From Prinsepia uniflora (Eukaryota; Streptophyta; Magnoliopsida; Rosales; Rosaceae), in contig CM064872.1 of NCBI GenBank assembly GCA_032719365.1, forward strand, positions 72,170,752 to 72,234,751: a stretch of 64,000 nt of DNA, read 5' to 3'. The notes under the pieces are model-generated. The model was not told where the DNA came from. It saw nothing but the letters and a program-made list of their open reading frames with translations, and ran no database searches. Shown piece after piece: positions 1 through 13,663 of this stretch (position 1 is its first letter; each line of letters begins with the position of its first letter). The translations under genes and the position numbers were made by a program.

Positions 1-3000
1 TTAATGGAGAATAAATTGTAAACTTATGCGAGAGAATAAATGGAAAACAAAAAACAAAAATAAAACTACGAGTCGCATATACTAATCTAGAAATATTATA
101 TGCGACATACTTTGAAATTAACATTGCCCAACATATATACGTTCATTATTATACAAACCTGAAGTGAGAAAAAAATGTAATATATTGCATGAAATATTGA
201 CATATCACGAAAATTTTCTTTTGATCAGATTCAAGCTTTGGAAAGAACCAAATCATGAGAACAATGCTTTCTCTTTTGTTGGGAGAAATATGAATCATTC
301 AATCGACAAATCACACGCATAAGAAAAATGTGGATAAATATAATTTTATAACAATCTGATTCAAAATTTCAACACGATAAAAAAGAAATACACATGTTAC
401 TTACAGTTAGCATTACTTCTCTTTTTCTTTTTGTGGGAATGAGGATTAGGCTAATAGGACCGTGTTACTTTGATGAGTCAGTATCATATCATAATTACAG
501 CACCGGTGTTGGTGGATTAGCTTGACTTAGTTGGTCCTAAACTAATTAACCCGAAGTAACCTATGTTTGAAATTGTAATTAAAACCCTAACACTAGTTGG
601 GGTGAAAACATGTGAACCACAAAAGGAGCCTAATTATGTCTCATCCACCCTTTTCAACCTTCGCATACAAGTAAGAACTTGATGTATATTTGTGTGTAAA
701 TTAATTGACATTACCTTATTATTACTTTCAAATGCACGATTCATTAGCCGCAATTAGTGTTTGAGTTTAAACTATAATCCCTTCCCCTTTGTCTCAAAAG
801 AAATAAAGTTTTCCCACTACACACACGTTGCTTAGCATGATTTTTTTTTTGTTAAGTTTTTTTTTTAAAAAAAAAATTGTTAAAATGGATTATCAATTCT
901 CGTAATATTGTGACACTTTTATTTGGTGTTTATCTATAAAAGATAGGAACGAATAATTTTCATTTTGCAAAAATTAGATGAAGACAAATGATCAAATTTA
1001 ATCTAAGTGTATATGATTATATTACGCGGAGGAAATGTCCATTTTTTAGCTATTTTTGTCCACAACTATAGAAGCTTCCAAGTTCCAACTCTGTCCTTGA
1101 ATCACCATCTCAGTTGGGTAGATGAGAAGTTTAAATCCAAATATCACGTCGATAAGATTGCACTGTGATGCCAAAGTTTCTATTTTCTCGCCATCGGAGG
1201 GACGTAGACGTGCCACAAGATATTCCAATATGTTCGATATTTGTAGTTCTATCATTTTATGTATCTCTGTTTGGTGGTGTTAGATTTTTTTCCTTTTTTT
1301 CCTTTTTTTTTTTTTTGAGGTTAGCGTTAAAGGGTGCACGTGACGTGAAGGGTAAAATATGTTGGAAAGTATTCTCTTAATTAGGAATTAGTTTTGGGAG
1401 AATTAAGAATTAATTTACTTACTAGATTTGGTATACTTGTGTAAGTTAAAGTTACTTGGATCGTCGCCTATATAAAGCTTGATTTAGACTTGTAAATCTT
1501 AATCTATAAGTAACCCAAGAATTTAGATTAATTAGAGTGAAATATATTAATTTGTTTCCAAATTATTTGGTTTCTCCATCCATACACTCATGGGCCATAA
1601 ATCCGAAATTTGCAACTTCCGCTCGTTAATATGCTAGGTTTGTTGTCATTTGACATGGTCTGAGAATAGACTTGATTCATTTTTTTACGTGATGTTCATC
1701 ATCGAATACCAATTTAACAGAATATTGATAGTGAATTTGATATATATTAATATGCCCCCATATAACTTCATAATGTGATCATATCTAGGACCCGAATACT
1801 TTATTCTCATATGCTTCTAACAAAACATAACTAACTTAAAAATGGTAAATAATTAGGTCTAAAACATGACCACATTCAAAACAAAAACAATGGGCATTAT
1901 ATAAGCACCAAACCTTACATCACAACCTTAATAATTAGAGGGAAGAAACTTCAAACTTGCCCATCATAAACTTATTTAATTTCCTTCTTTCATGGAAGCG
2001 TGCTTGGTTGCACGTGTTTGATGATGTAAAACTCAAGCCTAAACCAAACCTACTTACTCAATCGTGCAATCTCCAACTACTAATAGTGCTTATATGAACT
2101 TCCAAACACACAAATTTAAACAAAGAGAGATGGAGATGGAGGAGAGGAGGGTTGACACTTTGTGAATGGGCCAATTCCTTTTCCTAAAATAATTAATTAG
2201 TGCTTTAATTAATATAAAGTAGAGTGGCAAAAAAGTCTATCAAAGTGGGTAGTTATGTTGCCATAAAAAATTGACAAGGAAATTAGGATGTGGAAATTTT
2301 TATGTGCATTCAGAGTATCATTACGAGATATTATAATATGAACAGAGTGATATATCAGATATATTTTACAATAAAATTTTATAATATAAGTGAAATGAGA
2401 ATGCTCACCTTGTCACGGTGCATTTCCAGAATGTACCCACAAATAATTTAAAGCATGAATTCCCGCCTTAAGTTTGTTGCTTTATTAGTTATGTGGTTGT
2501 GTTGTTAATTAGAAAAAGGAAGGGAAAAGGCATATGAATATATTTTTAGTGCGGGCTGGTGGAGAGGGTGTTGTTTTTAGCTTTAGAAGCGTGGATGCTT
2601 TTGTTGGAGAATCCACAACAAAATGGCTCCATGGTCTCATGTCCCACGCTCCCCACCAAACTCATATTTTTGTTACCACTAATGGTCTCCACAAAACAAA
2701 CTCTCACTCTCTTTTCCCCTTAATTATAAAATAATTTTATAAAAAAAGCTAGCAAGTCTTCAATCGTTGGATGGACTTGATTAGGGGGGGTATAATTGTG
2801 TAAAGTGTAAAGTAAAGATTCACAATCTTTGCGTTTAGAAATTGTGCATTTATCTATATTTTGGGCACATTATTTAAATTATTCGAGTCTTCAGATCTTT
2901 ACGGATAATTTTGAGTTACTATTATTTGAGAAATCACATTATTATTCGAAGAATCACTTGATATTATTGTCGACTTTTTAATAGAACCTTAGAGGATTAA

Positions 3001-3040
3001 GATTACTATTTTTTTAAAAAAAATGAGTAAAACAATTACA
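1..3040. other. AT-rich intergenic DNA
   Basis: I see no supportable gene here. The stretch is AT-rich with homopolymer runs (for example T-runs joined to A-runs near 841-880 and a T-run near 1285-1316). Short ORFs such as the one starting at 2534 have no recognisable domain, no splice context and ordinary intergenic composition. Confidence 0.6.
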
Positions 3041-3049
3041 AGCAAAAAC

Positions 3050-3505
3050 CTCTCAAACTGCCAAGGTTTACAGTATCAAAACAAACAATATTAGAGGCAA
3101 ATGAGGAGTTTGAAGAATCCTGATTTTAGTGCATGCCTTCCAAGGAATGTTCATCCGAAGCCAACACATCCGCCACAAAATTAGTTTTCCGATAAATATG
3201 ATTGAAATGATAGCCATAAAACGCCTAGTGGTAGCCCAAATATCCTACATATCTATCTTGAGCTTCCAAGGCAACTCACACTTATGGTTGACACAATCAA
3301 TTACCAACTTGGGATCCCTTTCAATACAAATAGATTGGAAGCAGACGTGTGACGCTTGGACTAACCCAAGCAATATGGAAAGTAGAAGCTCGAACACAAT
3401 GAGAACCAGCTTACAAGGTAGCCTTATCACCATTTCGAATAATGAAACCACCAGTGGCATAAGAATTCTGAAGAAAGGCATAAAAAATGAGTTTAAAACA
3501 TTCAT
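3050..3505 (-). mobile_element. Decayed LINE-type RNase H fragment
   Basis: Reading the minus strand gives pieces of the RNase H-like domain that ends many plant LINE polyproteins: GGFIIRNGDKATL near 3420-3460, then CIERDPKLVIDCVN and CELPWKLKIDM near 3250-3340, then after a stop and a frame change HFNHIYRKTNFVADVLASDE near 3150-3215. The order matches the family: a first strand with xGGxIRN, an acidic ESD-like strand (here ERD), and a terminal NxVAD motif. Frames are broken by at least one stop and one shift, so this is a dead remnant. I see no reverse transcriptase next to it and no poly(A) tail. An RNase H-domain gene fragment of other origin is the main alternative. Confidence 0.6.
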
Positions 3506-6500
3506 TAGAGGGTGTTCCTACCCAAAATGTTTTTCTCGTTTTAGGAGTCGTATGTTCCGAGACAATCCTTGTTGAACCTCCGCATGGAATCTTTTTTGCA
3601 GAGCGAGGGAGGCGGATCACTCGTGGTGATCTCTTCTTTTACAGTGAATGGTGTAGAGATGCTGAATGGGCTGAGCCTGATGGACTTGGAGTCACGGTCG
3701 ATCCCTAAATGGGCAAACTTAGGAAGCAAATAGGGGTTTCAACTCAGGTGCATGCATGCTACTAGTAGAGAATTGCTACTAGACAATCTAAATGGGTTCC
3801 GTTTTCAGCCCAAGAACTTTTCTTCTGATAAATGCGATTGTGAGGCAGGCGGACAAAAAATCTCCCGCGTTGTTCTTTTTTATGTCTTTTTCAAGAACTT
3901 AAAATATTTTCTTTTCCAGTAGTGCCCAAATCAGAAGTTATTTCACTATGATATTCAAGTTGGCGATGTTTTTTTTTCTTTTCAGTAGTTAAATGGAAGA
4001 TGGTTCTATGTTCCCTCAAGTCAGAATCAAAGTATTCGGATCAAAGTATTCGGACCAATGAACAAATGTGGTATCCCGACTTGGTGGGTCGCAAACCACG
4101 CTTGGATGGTGTATTCCAAATACCAATTACTACTTAAAAAAATCAGGTTTGTATTGAAATTGAAATGGAAGTACGAATACAGAAATGTAAAAGTATTGGA
4201 ATTTAATAACAATTGAAATTACAAGTAAATAAAAGTAAATTATTTCATTCGCATTTCAAGCTCATAACAAGCAAGAAATTTCGGAACTCATCAACTGAAA
4301 TGAATATCAGTCGGAAATCATGTCATGAGATGACAGAGCACTCAAATGCGGACGTTAAAAAGGGAGGTTTGAGTTTCTCAACGACCAACCATGAGTTGGC
4401 AGTCGAGATGACCTTCCGTGAGATCGGTAGTCGGATCGACTGTCTATGTAATCAGTAGTCGGGATAGCTATCTGTGGAATGGTGGTCGAAGACTATCTGT
4501 GAGCCAGTAGTCGATAATATCAACCCTTATGGCATTGAGCGGTCAGAAAGAAAGTTAGTCTTCCGCATATCTCAGCCGAAAGTCCATGAACTGGTCAGTC
4601 AGGAAGAGGGCGACCTTTATGACACTAAGCGGTCAGAAAGAAGGTTTGTGTAGAGAAATGAAACCAACCATTATGACATTGTTGCAGGAGTGGTCAGAAA
4701 GACAGTTAGGTTGTTGCATAAATGCCTCAAATGAGTGAGAAAAGAAGCTGCATCTTGATTTCCTATGTCGAAATAAGTAGTTTTTTCCACAATGGTCAAC
4801 TATTTTTAAACCATTAAACTTTGGTTAAAGGTGTTCATAAGTTCAAATATTGATGGAGATCAATTTGCTAAGTTTCATTGGTTGATTGTCGGTCCTTTGA
4901 GAAACTGGGTCGTTAGAGCTCACAACTTGCTGATTAGGGTCTAGTGCTGGTCCCACTTTGCTGCTTTTTTTTTTTTTCCGTTGGGATACTTCCCATCTGC
5001 CTCTTTTTTCTTTGCACTGTGTTAGCACCCCCCACGCTTACATCCTCTCCACGTTCAAGCTATTTGCATTGGACTTGTGTTTGTTTTTGGCTTTTATTTT
5101 TCGTGTGCCAATGACTTGATCTTAAAGGGGATTTTTTCTGGTGTAAATAGAGGGAAAGCTTCATTTAATTGTTAAAGTATAAGCGTCCAACCTAGAAGAT
5201 AAGGATGAAGAAGGAACATGATACAAATTAGAATTTCAAGAATTATTTCTAAAAAAATGGTTGACCAAGACCTGGGTATCCAAGTTATACAGCTGAGAAA
5301 CATCAATTAGATTATGAAGAGAGGAGGAGAAAACCAAATAATCATGCCAAAAATATTTGTTACATCCATTGCCAAGAATCGTCGTTAACGTTATAAGTGT
5401 GTAATATTCGATTTATTTTAATTGGTTAGAGTTGACAAGATTTTAGTGAAATCATATTTTACACTCAATTATATTTTTGTACATTTCTATATTTTCCAAA
5501 AGATAGAAAAAAAGAAAAAAGATTGTTTTGATGACCTAAGTACAATAAAATGCCATTTCTAAATATAAAGACTCAAAAGTAGTTTCATTTATAAAAGTAA
5601 GTAAAATGAAAATTATACATCCAATAATGACGTCATAATTGAATTAGTAATACTAAATTGTGCTTCAAAATATTAACGAGGCAAACATATAAACATGCAA
5701 AAGAAAGATAAGCAATTTAAGATAAAATTAAATGAGACATTAGTCAATCCTTTAATAGTTAATCCATCATGTTTGGCAGAAGTTGTCCATTGCTTCACCA
5801 TGAGTAGCTATGAATGAGCTTGTGCTATATATGATTTGAAGGCAAACTAAACCTAAAAGCATGCATAAGCATATGATTAATATTGTTGAAAAAAATCATT
5901 TATCTCAATCATAAAACCATGCCCACACCAACATTTGCAACCATCTTTAGCTATGGAATAGTATCATCAAACAAAAAATTTCCATATGTTGAACTCTAAA
6001 GTGAGTGACGGGCTAATTCTTAATTTGGAAGGATGTTTTCTTAAACTACCCACCAAGATAATATGTTCACATTGTAGTCGAGCACTCTAGCATCTAATTA
6101 GCTAGACAAAAAAAAAGAAACAGAAAACATTACTGTATCAGATATATAAATGATACCGTACATTTAAAAGGATGATAAAGGGAAGCAATGGACATCCATG
6201 GAATATGGAGGGTCCACTATGCGTGATTAAATTACTTAGCTGATGATCAAATAGTGAATATTTTTGTATTTGTGGCTGTGCTTTACACAGAATCATCCAT
6301 TCCTTTGTTCTTGGTGGGTTAGCTGCTGCTAGGCTTGCTGATCTTTAAATTTGAAAAATAAAATAAATGTTTTGCAAGAAAACTTTAGTCGAGTGGTCAA
6401 TCCACAACCACCATTCTTCGTCATTCTCTCATTCTGATTGGACCATTCAAACATTTTTATTCCCAAAAGATCATAAAGTTTTAAATTCTCTGAAATCTAA

Positions 6501-6842
6501 AGTGGCTATGATGATTAAATAACACATAAGACGTGCGGAGAAAAGCAATATTTGTGGTTCATTTCTTTACTTTTTGTTCGTTGAAAAAAGAAGTAATATT
6601 AGGAGATTACAATTTTGTGACCTTTTAAAGCAATTTTATATGACAAAGTGATGTATACACTAATATAAAATTAATATAGATTCATAAATTGACATAGTTT
6701 GCATTTTTTTATTGCAGTATCATTCAATCTAATAAAGAAAATACTTACATCTCATTCTTGAATATACTTTCTTATCCATTCGAGAATATTCGATAATTTT
6801 CCAAGTTATCCTATAAATAATCAATTGGATTGTAAATTATTT
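3506..6842. other. Intergenic DNA with degenerate short repeats
   Basis: No gene is supportable. A 15-bp direct repeat (ATCAAAGTATTCGGA) sits at about 4027-4056. From about 4420 to 4710 the phrases GTAGTCG and GCGGTCAGAAAGAA recur three or more times at irregular spacing, which looks like an old decayed tandem or element. The remainder, about 5040-6842, is AT-rich and featureless to my reading. Confidence 0.5.
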
Positions 6843-9716
6843 TGACAAGACTCATCTCGATTATCCCTCGATAATCGTGAAAGATCTTTCTCCCGTCTGA
6901 CAATAATTCTAAAGTACCAAAAGTAGCCTTACATATATACATATACAACATAACAAACGACAAACATCGTCAGACAAGGGATAGTTAAGTCTTCCAGGAT
7001 CGTTGACTTCATAAATTTAACTAGTCAATCGGTTTACAGAGCATAGGTAATATTACAAGTAGGGATCAAAATCCTACGCTGTAAAGTGTCGGAGTATGCA
7101 ACGGTCTGTTTATTCCTCTGCCTCGATACTAGCCTCAGTACCTGTGCACTGGCCTGGAGGGTACATAAAACATCAAAGGTGTGAGTGGACAAAAACACAG
7201 TTTTTGAAATACATTTATCAAAATACAGTCTTACCCTCCAGTTTCATAAACATGCATGCATATCATACGTTATAAGTTAAAGAATCAAGGAACAAACATA
7301 AATCTCAAACATCAACAAAACCACGGGATCCAGGTCCAGATCCAATCTCATATAGTCACGTTATCCCTGCAACGCTTGCAAATCAATTGGCTCAAGGACT
7401 GCTCAAAATCCGAGCATCCGCCGCTGTGAACACATCACCAGCCGGCAATCCAGATCGTCGTGAACATATCACCGACCGATCTCCATATAATCCAGCACAT
7501 CTGATCTGAGTCGAGCCTCCCTCGGCTGTACGACAACAGATTGTGCTACGTGACCTCTCCGGGGTACACACAACCATCCCGGAGGCGAGCGTTATCTCCA
7601 AGGTTCATTCCGGGGAAACACATTCCCAACCGGAAGCCCTAATATCCACAATCCAGGGTGCACTCCGGGGGAAACATATTCCACCCCGAAAGCCCTAATA
7701 TCCACAATATATCATCATCATGAAAACCAGTGAAAAACAGTTGCATTTCAAATCAAAACCATTTTCAACACAGGGTCTCAGCCCAAAACATAATTTCCGT
7801 AAAGTTCATAAAACTAGAGTCCCGATTATTTCACAACTCTGAAAACCATCAATATCATCCTGTAATCACATGGAAATACCAATCCAATCAAAATCACATG
7901 TCCATTAGGCTTCACGCCCAAAATATCACTTTCACTCAAATCCGCGTAACCGCAATCTCAGTTGCCATTTTCACATAAATACACAAAATATATCCAGAAA
8001 GCATTTCAAATCCACCAAATCATTTCCTGACTCATAATCTGAGTCAAAATCAATCTCAAATCCTGGGCCTTCGCCCAAAACAGTAAGATCACAGTTGTCT
8101 CGAAAATTGTGCCCAAAATCAGATAAAATAATATAATATACCCAAAATCCAGAAATCATCACATCAAAACATCAATCATACCAAATCATGTCAAATCATA
8201 TCATAAAGCATTTAAAACATATATGCATGCATTCAGGGTAGAAAACAAAAGTCCACTCACACACCGTCCAGATTGTTTAGTTTCGAGCTGTTCGTTCTCT
8301 TCCGACGTCCTGGGAATATTCCGGCCTGTCAAACAAAATAATATAAGGTCACTAGGTTATCACATAACCCCATGTACGAATTCCCTAATCGTCGGAATTT
8401 AATAATATTATTTAAACGGAACCTATACGCTTCGGGCACTCAAAACTACTCTAAATTCACATCCGATTGACCTGAAACCAACGCCAATAGGTTCGTATCA
8501 TCGAGAACATAAAAAATTATGTTGGACCCAAAGTTAGAATCCCAGCCACGCGCCCTCACACGCCGCCGCAAGCGGCTGCGCGTGAAGGCCACGCACCGTG
8601 CACAGTACTGCTACAGTACGTCTCCCTCACCCGATTACCTGGTAAACGGGTCGTGAACCCGCGATCAGACCCGGTGAGATCTCCCTCAATTCGACCTCGA
8701 TTTTGTTCATTCTTTCACTCATTGTCATCTATTCCATGTTTATTAGGGATCTGTAACCTCAATTTTATGAAATGGATCCTAAAATTCCTCGACTCAAAGT
8801 GGATACCCGACGGGTTCTAACTCGGGTTCTACCCAAATTCAAGCTGTTTCAAGCAATTAATCACACATGAAGCATCCCATTTCCATTCTAAACATGAATT
8901 CGAAACCAATTTCAAGATTGCTTACCTCCAATTACTCGAACTCAACCTCCAAAATTCACGGATGTCACAGGGTCTGTTCTTCGTCAAATCTCCATCAATT
9001 TCCTTCCCATTTGATTTGGTTCGATTAGTTTAGCTCCCAGAAGACTAAATGTCAAGTCAATTTCACTCAGAACCGTCTAAGAAATCGAATTCGACATTAA
9101 TGGTTTTGGGTGGTTTTTCGGGTTTCTCAGTAGAGTTTCAGCTGGGTTCGTTTATGTTTTCCACTCGTTTCTTATTCACAATTTCACTAAGTTTCGCACT
9201 CAATTTTGCACTTGTTTCCTTGTGTTTCTATGAATTGATCAAAATGGGTTGGGTTCTCTGTTCTATTGTTGTTACTCAGTGCAGAAGGTTAATTTAAATG
9301 TTGGTTAATGTTTTGATTTTAGCCCATAGTCAACCGACAACAATTTGCCACTCATCCTAATTAGCCAGTGACAAATGTCACTGAAAGATGCACCTGAGTC
9401 ACCCCATGGCTGATTCAGCCAATTGCACCACTAACTACATTTGACTGCCCCAAAATACCATTTTACCCTTAAGTAACAAATGACCATTTTGCCCCTTAAC
9501 TTCACAGACCCGTAACTTTTTCATCCAAGCTCCGTTTTCGACGTGCCACCTGTCTACGGATTCAGCGTCCCGAGACCTACACAATGAACCTCGAAAAAGG
9601 TACAAAACGTATTCCAAACAAAAAGTCAACATTTAACCACACCTTTTCAAGGGTAAAAACGTCATTTTACATATTATTTTAATATTTTATATTATTTGGA
9701 TTTTCGGGGCGTTACA
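6843..9716 (-). mobile_element. Solo LTR S1 of the 3-kb LTR family
   Basis: It begins TGACAAGACTCATCTC and ends GGGGCGTTACA. It is flanked by the perfect 5-bp duplication TATTT (6838-6842 and 9717-9721). Read on the minus strand it starts TGTAACGCCCCG, the family's 5' end. Only one copy of each end is present, and there is no primer-binding site, polypurine tract, gag or pol, so it fits a solo LTR left by LTR-LTR recombination. GTGAGTGGAC at 7181-7190 faces GTCCACTCAC at 8251-8260. A GC-rich foldback lies at about 8545-8600. Short ORFs inside are not coding. The alternative is a non-autonomous element with unusual 5-bp target duplications. Confidence 0.8.
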
Positions 9717-10269
9717 TATTTGGTCATTATATATATATATTTGGGTGTTAATTGGTACGTTAAAATCGACCCAAAAATTGGACCGTACCAAAAGAAATCA
9801 AACTGAATCAAGAAAATCAAACCAAACCAAGCCAAACCATAATCAGTTTAGTTTTGGTTTTCATAAATCAAGAACTAGACTGAATCAAACCGAAATTGAA
9901 AACCTTGTTTTAATTAAAACGTCGGCGTTTTGGACCACTTATTCAATTCCATTTCGATGATATCAAAGTCTTCATATCAGACTTCTTTAATTCCATTTTG
10001 GTCCTCCACCTATCCTCTTTGATATCATCAAAGATATCTTCACGAGTTAGGGCCTCGTTGATTCTCCTTTTCCATATCCTATTCAATATCATCGAAGAAA
10101 CCTTCATGCCTCATTCTCCTCGAATTGGACCAAATTGGACCCCATTTCACACACACATCCCATTGCCTCTACCTCGCACCTATGGCTCGATTTGTGTATG
10201 ATCCGTGTCTTAGGAAGAACAGTGAATAATCTCACATTGTTCAGGAAGGGAAATGTGAAATGTCTTATA

Positions 10270-13200
10270 TGTAACGACCCGTCCCGGAAATTAGGATTAA
10301 GACGGTGATTAAGATCAGATTAGTGAGCTTAATCGGGGGTTAGTAGGTTACGATAAGGTCGTTAGGGTAGAATGACGATTTTGCCCCTAGTTCAGGCAAA
10401 AAGTTGACTTTTAGTTCGGGCGGTCACTTGGGTTTTGACCGATCACCAGGATGTAGTTTAGGACGCCACGAATCCGTAGACATGTGGCACGCCCGATTCC
10501 GACATCCAAGGAGGAAGTTATGATGTTCGGAAGGTTGAGGGCATAACCGTAATTTAGTTAAAATAGGGGAAAAAGTTGACTCTTAGTATGACCGAGTTTT
10601 GAGACGTTGACCTAGGACCGTTAGATAGATCTTGTCGTCCTGAGTTCGATGACAGGCGGCACGTATTCATCAGACTTACGATGTGTGAGATACGGGTCTA
10701 GAAAGGTAGTGGCACAACGGTAATTTTGCGTATTTTGTTATTTTGCACATGGGGATTTGGGGAACAGAGAGGGAAAATGGAGGGCTGAGATTGAGCCACT
10801 TGTGAGAAGGCTGAAGGGATGGTGACACGTGTAGGGGTTCTGGTTGGTTCTAGGCTCGTGCACGGTCCCAATTATTTGGGGTAATCGTGCAGGTGTGTGC
10901 TGTGTGTGTGTTCGAAGAACAGAAACAGAGGGAGAGAGTTGGGAGAATTGGACGGTGTTTTTTGTGTGTTGTGTTAATTGATGGGTGAGGAGTGACCAGA
11001 GAGTGGAAAAGAGCTAGGGAGAAGGTTGGGAGGTGAGGAATCAGTGTGTGGGTGAGTTGAGAGCCACGGGAAACCAGGGGGAAAAATCAGAGAAAAACAG
11101 GGAGGAATTGAGAGATCGTGGTGGTGGTGTGGCCGTGTACGGTGCAATTGGACTCGTGGTGGTGTCGTGAGGGGTGAGAGGAGTCGACTAGTCCCAACGG
11201 AGCTCGCGACGGCGACCGGAGGACATGTAATTCCTCATCCCCATTAACTTGCTCTGTTTTGCTGTTTAGGTTCAGACGCCAAGTCGTGGCTTTAGGGGTT
11301 GAATCGAGGAGTCTAGTGAGGTCTAGGGAATTCAGTAGGGTCCTAGGTGTCTTCTGGTTGTGCAGCCGTGGAGGAGGAGTGCACGGCGGAGTCCAGAACG
11401 GCGGAGAGTACCCGTCGTTCTCTATTTTTCCGTTTTGTTTCAACCGTTGAGTCGTGAAGTCTGGGATTGAGTCGACGGTTTTGGTGAGTTGCGTGAGACT
11501 CCGTGAGGTTCTAGGAAGGGTTTAAGGTAGCCACCGTGACGGGGGGTGACCTGGGTGGCCGGAGAAGAGAACAGGGGAAGAATACGGGTTTCTGTTCGAG
11601 CTGGAGTTAACAGGTTTTAGGCCGCGTCAAGGTGTTTGAGTGAGGGGACTGGATTGCTGAGGATGGGACGATGAAGATGGTGAAGAGAGGAGCCGTTTTG
11701 GTGCAGGTACGGCAGAGAACCGCTCACGCCGGTTCGTTTTGCAAGAACTATTTCGAACCGGGTCGGCTTGAGGTAGACGATGCACTGTAGCTGGCGCGTG
11801 AGGGCCACGCGCAGCCACTTTGGGCGGCGCGTGGGGGAGCGTGCGGCGGCGGTTGAGGAAGTTGTCAACATAGTTTTTGGTCTAAGTGTTGTGACGAGTC
11901 TAATGGAATTGGTTTCGGGTTGTTCGGACGTCGATTTGATGTAGTTCCGCGAGGGTGAAGGTTTAGGGTTTCAGTTCGTTACGATTAGGACCCGGGGATT
12001 TTTGGGGAAACTTAGGAGAGTCTTAGTAGACGTGTTAGTAACGTACTTTGGCGGTTATTGACAGGATCGGGACTTCCCGAGGAAGCAGAGGAACGTACGA
12101 GACGTTCGGGACGCGATTGAGGGCTTGGTACTGTGAGTGGACCCTTTCCTTAAACTCGAGCATGCATAACTGTTTTTCTATAATTGTTTTATGGTTTTAA
12201 TTATGATTTTATGTTTATCGGATATGCTTTGTTGATTTACATAATTGCACGTTTTTCGAGAAAGTTCAGTTTTCAGCATGTTTTACGAGGAAAAGTATGA
12301 TTTCTGAATATGATGTTATGGATTTAGGATTTTAATGGATAAGTGGTTTTAATGTTCATAAAGGGATTTGGAAACATGATTTGGTGATTAAAGGGTTTTC
12401 GGTTTTAGAATCGGATTTCGGAAACGGAATTTGGTTTTAAAGGTGAAAAGTGGATTTCCGGATTTGGGTTCGGAATGACGGTTCTGGATGCCGGAAGGGC
12501 ATCGGACCAGTGATGTCGGATTCGGGTTTGGATGTGGAATGATAAATGGTTTTCAAATGGTTTTGGATTGGATTTGCTGGATCTGGATATTGGGTTTAAA
12601 GACCCGGATATTGATTTGACGGGGGACGGGCCCGAATTGGGTTTAAAGACCCGGATTGAGTTTAAAGACTCGGGAGTTTAAAGACTCGGGAGTTTAAAGA
12701 CTCAGGAGTTTAAAGACTCGGATATATTGATATTTCCCCCGTAGCCCTTTTGCGTTTAAAGACTCAGAGTTTAAAGAGTCGGATTATATTGAGGCCTGGA
12801 TTGAGTTTAAAGACTCGGGAGTTTAAAGACTCGGATAGGTCCAGCAGGTTTGATCAGATAATAATGACTTGGATTTATGTTTTATCGTACTGTTTTCATG
12901 ATGCCTATTTTGTGACTTATAAATGTTTTTATGACGAGGCTTATGTGAACTATAACTGCTTTAATAACTGGGTTATGCATGTGGTTTCAAAACGGAGGGT
13001 CAAACCCGGTTTCTCTTATAAATGGTTTTGGGAACTTTTCTTTTATTTATGGTCCACTCACACTTTCTGTTTTTAAATTTCCCTCCAGGCCGTGGAGCTA
13101 GAGCGGGGTTTCGGCGTCGAGGCAGCATCAGAGGCATAGAAGTCACGGAGGGGATCTCGGAGTGTTTCAATTTTCCGTAGTGTGTGTACTCTTTGTATCG

Positions 13201-13388
13201 GTTTTCTTTCTTTTGTATTCAGAACTATGATTCGTAAAACTTGCCTTCGGGATGTGTTAAAGTTTCTCCTGCGTATGACTGAGTACTTTGATGGCTTCGA
13301 GTGAGTTTACTTTGGTTTTGTGTCGGGGTGTCAGACGGGAGCAGGATTTACCTCGGTTTTCGGGGTGAAACCGGGGTGGGTCCTGACA
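10270..13388 (+). mobile_element. Solo LTR S2, inserted in the Cassandra 5' LTR
   Basis: It starts TGTAACGACCCGTCCCGG and ends GGGGTGGGTCCTGACA. It is flanked by the perfect duplication TTATA (10265-10269 and 13389-13393), and removing it restores the Cassandra LTR. Length is 3,119 bp with no recognisable coding region. TGTGAGTGGACC (core 12133-12142) pairs with GGTCCACTCACA (core 13052-13061). The GC foldback lies at 11791-11836. A tandem array of TTTAAAGACTCGG-type units lies between the paired motifs. Confidence 0.85.
12600..12845 (+). repeat. Tandem array of TTTAAAGACTCGG units in S2
   Basis: Units of the form GAGTTTAAAGACTCGG repeat about ten times with short spacers (units such as GGAGTTTAAAGACTCGG follow each other directly near 12664-12722). 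The same array occurs in other family copies at about 33535-33715 and, in reverse complement, at about 34530-34700, so it belongs to the LTR family and not to this insertion alone. Confidence 0.85.
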
Positions 13389-13602
13389 TTATATGCGTGA
13401 GCACGTATCTATCTAGCGCGATGCCTTTTGGGAGCTCACTGATTTTGGATTCCTTGAGAACTCCAAAGTTAAACGAGATCGGACCGGAGCAATCCCAAGA
13501 TGAGTGACCCACTAGAAAGTTGCGCGTGAGTTCCCAAAAACAAAACCGTGAGGGTTAGATCCAAAGTGGATAATATCGTGTTAGGAGGGTCAGGTCGTGA
13601 CA
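13389..13602 (+). repeat. Cassandra 5' LTR, distal part with 5S-like domain
   Basis: This continues the LTR begun at 10195. It contains GAACTCCAAAGTTAA, the analogue of the 5S rRNA internal promoter's A-box region, and GATGAGTGACCCACTAG, the analogue of the C-box region. It is not a functional 5S gene: the 5' and 3' stems of 5S rRNA are missing and the boxes carry substitutions. Confidence 0.85.
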
Positions 13603-13605
13603 TAA

Positions 13606-13617
13606 TGGTATCAGAGC
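13606..13617 (+). promoter_or_regulatory. Primer-binding site, initiator tRNA-Met type
   Basis: TGGTATCAGAGC lies 3 bp after the 5' LTR end. It is the complement of the 3' end of plant initiator methionine tRNA, the usual primer of Cassandra and many other plant LTR elements. Confidence 0.9.
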
Positions 13618-13663
13618 TGGACTCGAACCGGAAGTGAGGACGCTCGATCCCAAGGGGATGGAT

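Noticed and set aside
3129..3575. 148-codon plus-strand ORF as a gene
   Set aside because: It is antisense to the LINE RNase H fragment, and its text has no family resemblance.
6843..9716. Mutator- or CACTA-type identity for the solo-LTR family
   Set aside because: Target duplications are 5 bp and not 9 or 3, and ends are TG...CA, which fits LTR elements better.
11087..11443. 118-codon minus ORF and similar 95-134-codon ORFs at 35435-35772 and 36222-36626
   Set aside because: All sit in the GC-richer half of solo LTR copies and are low-complexity Pro/Ser/Thr text. GC-rich composition lowers stop frequency and explains their length.
13600..13620. tRNA-Met gene
   Set aside because: TGGTATCAGAGC is only the 12-base primer-binding site; no cloverleaf surrounds it.
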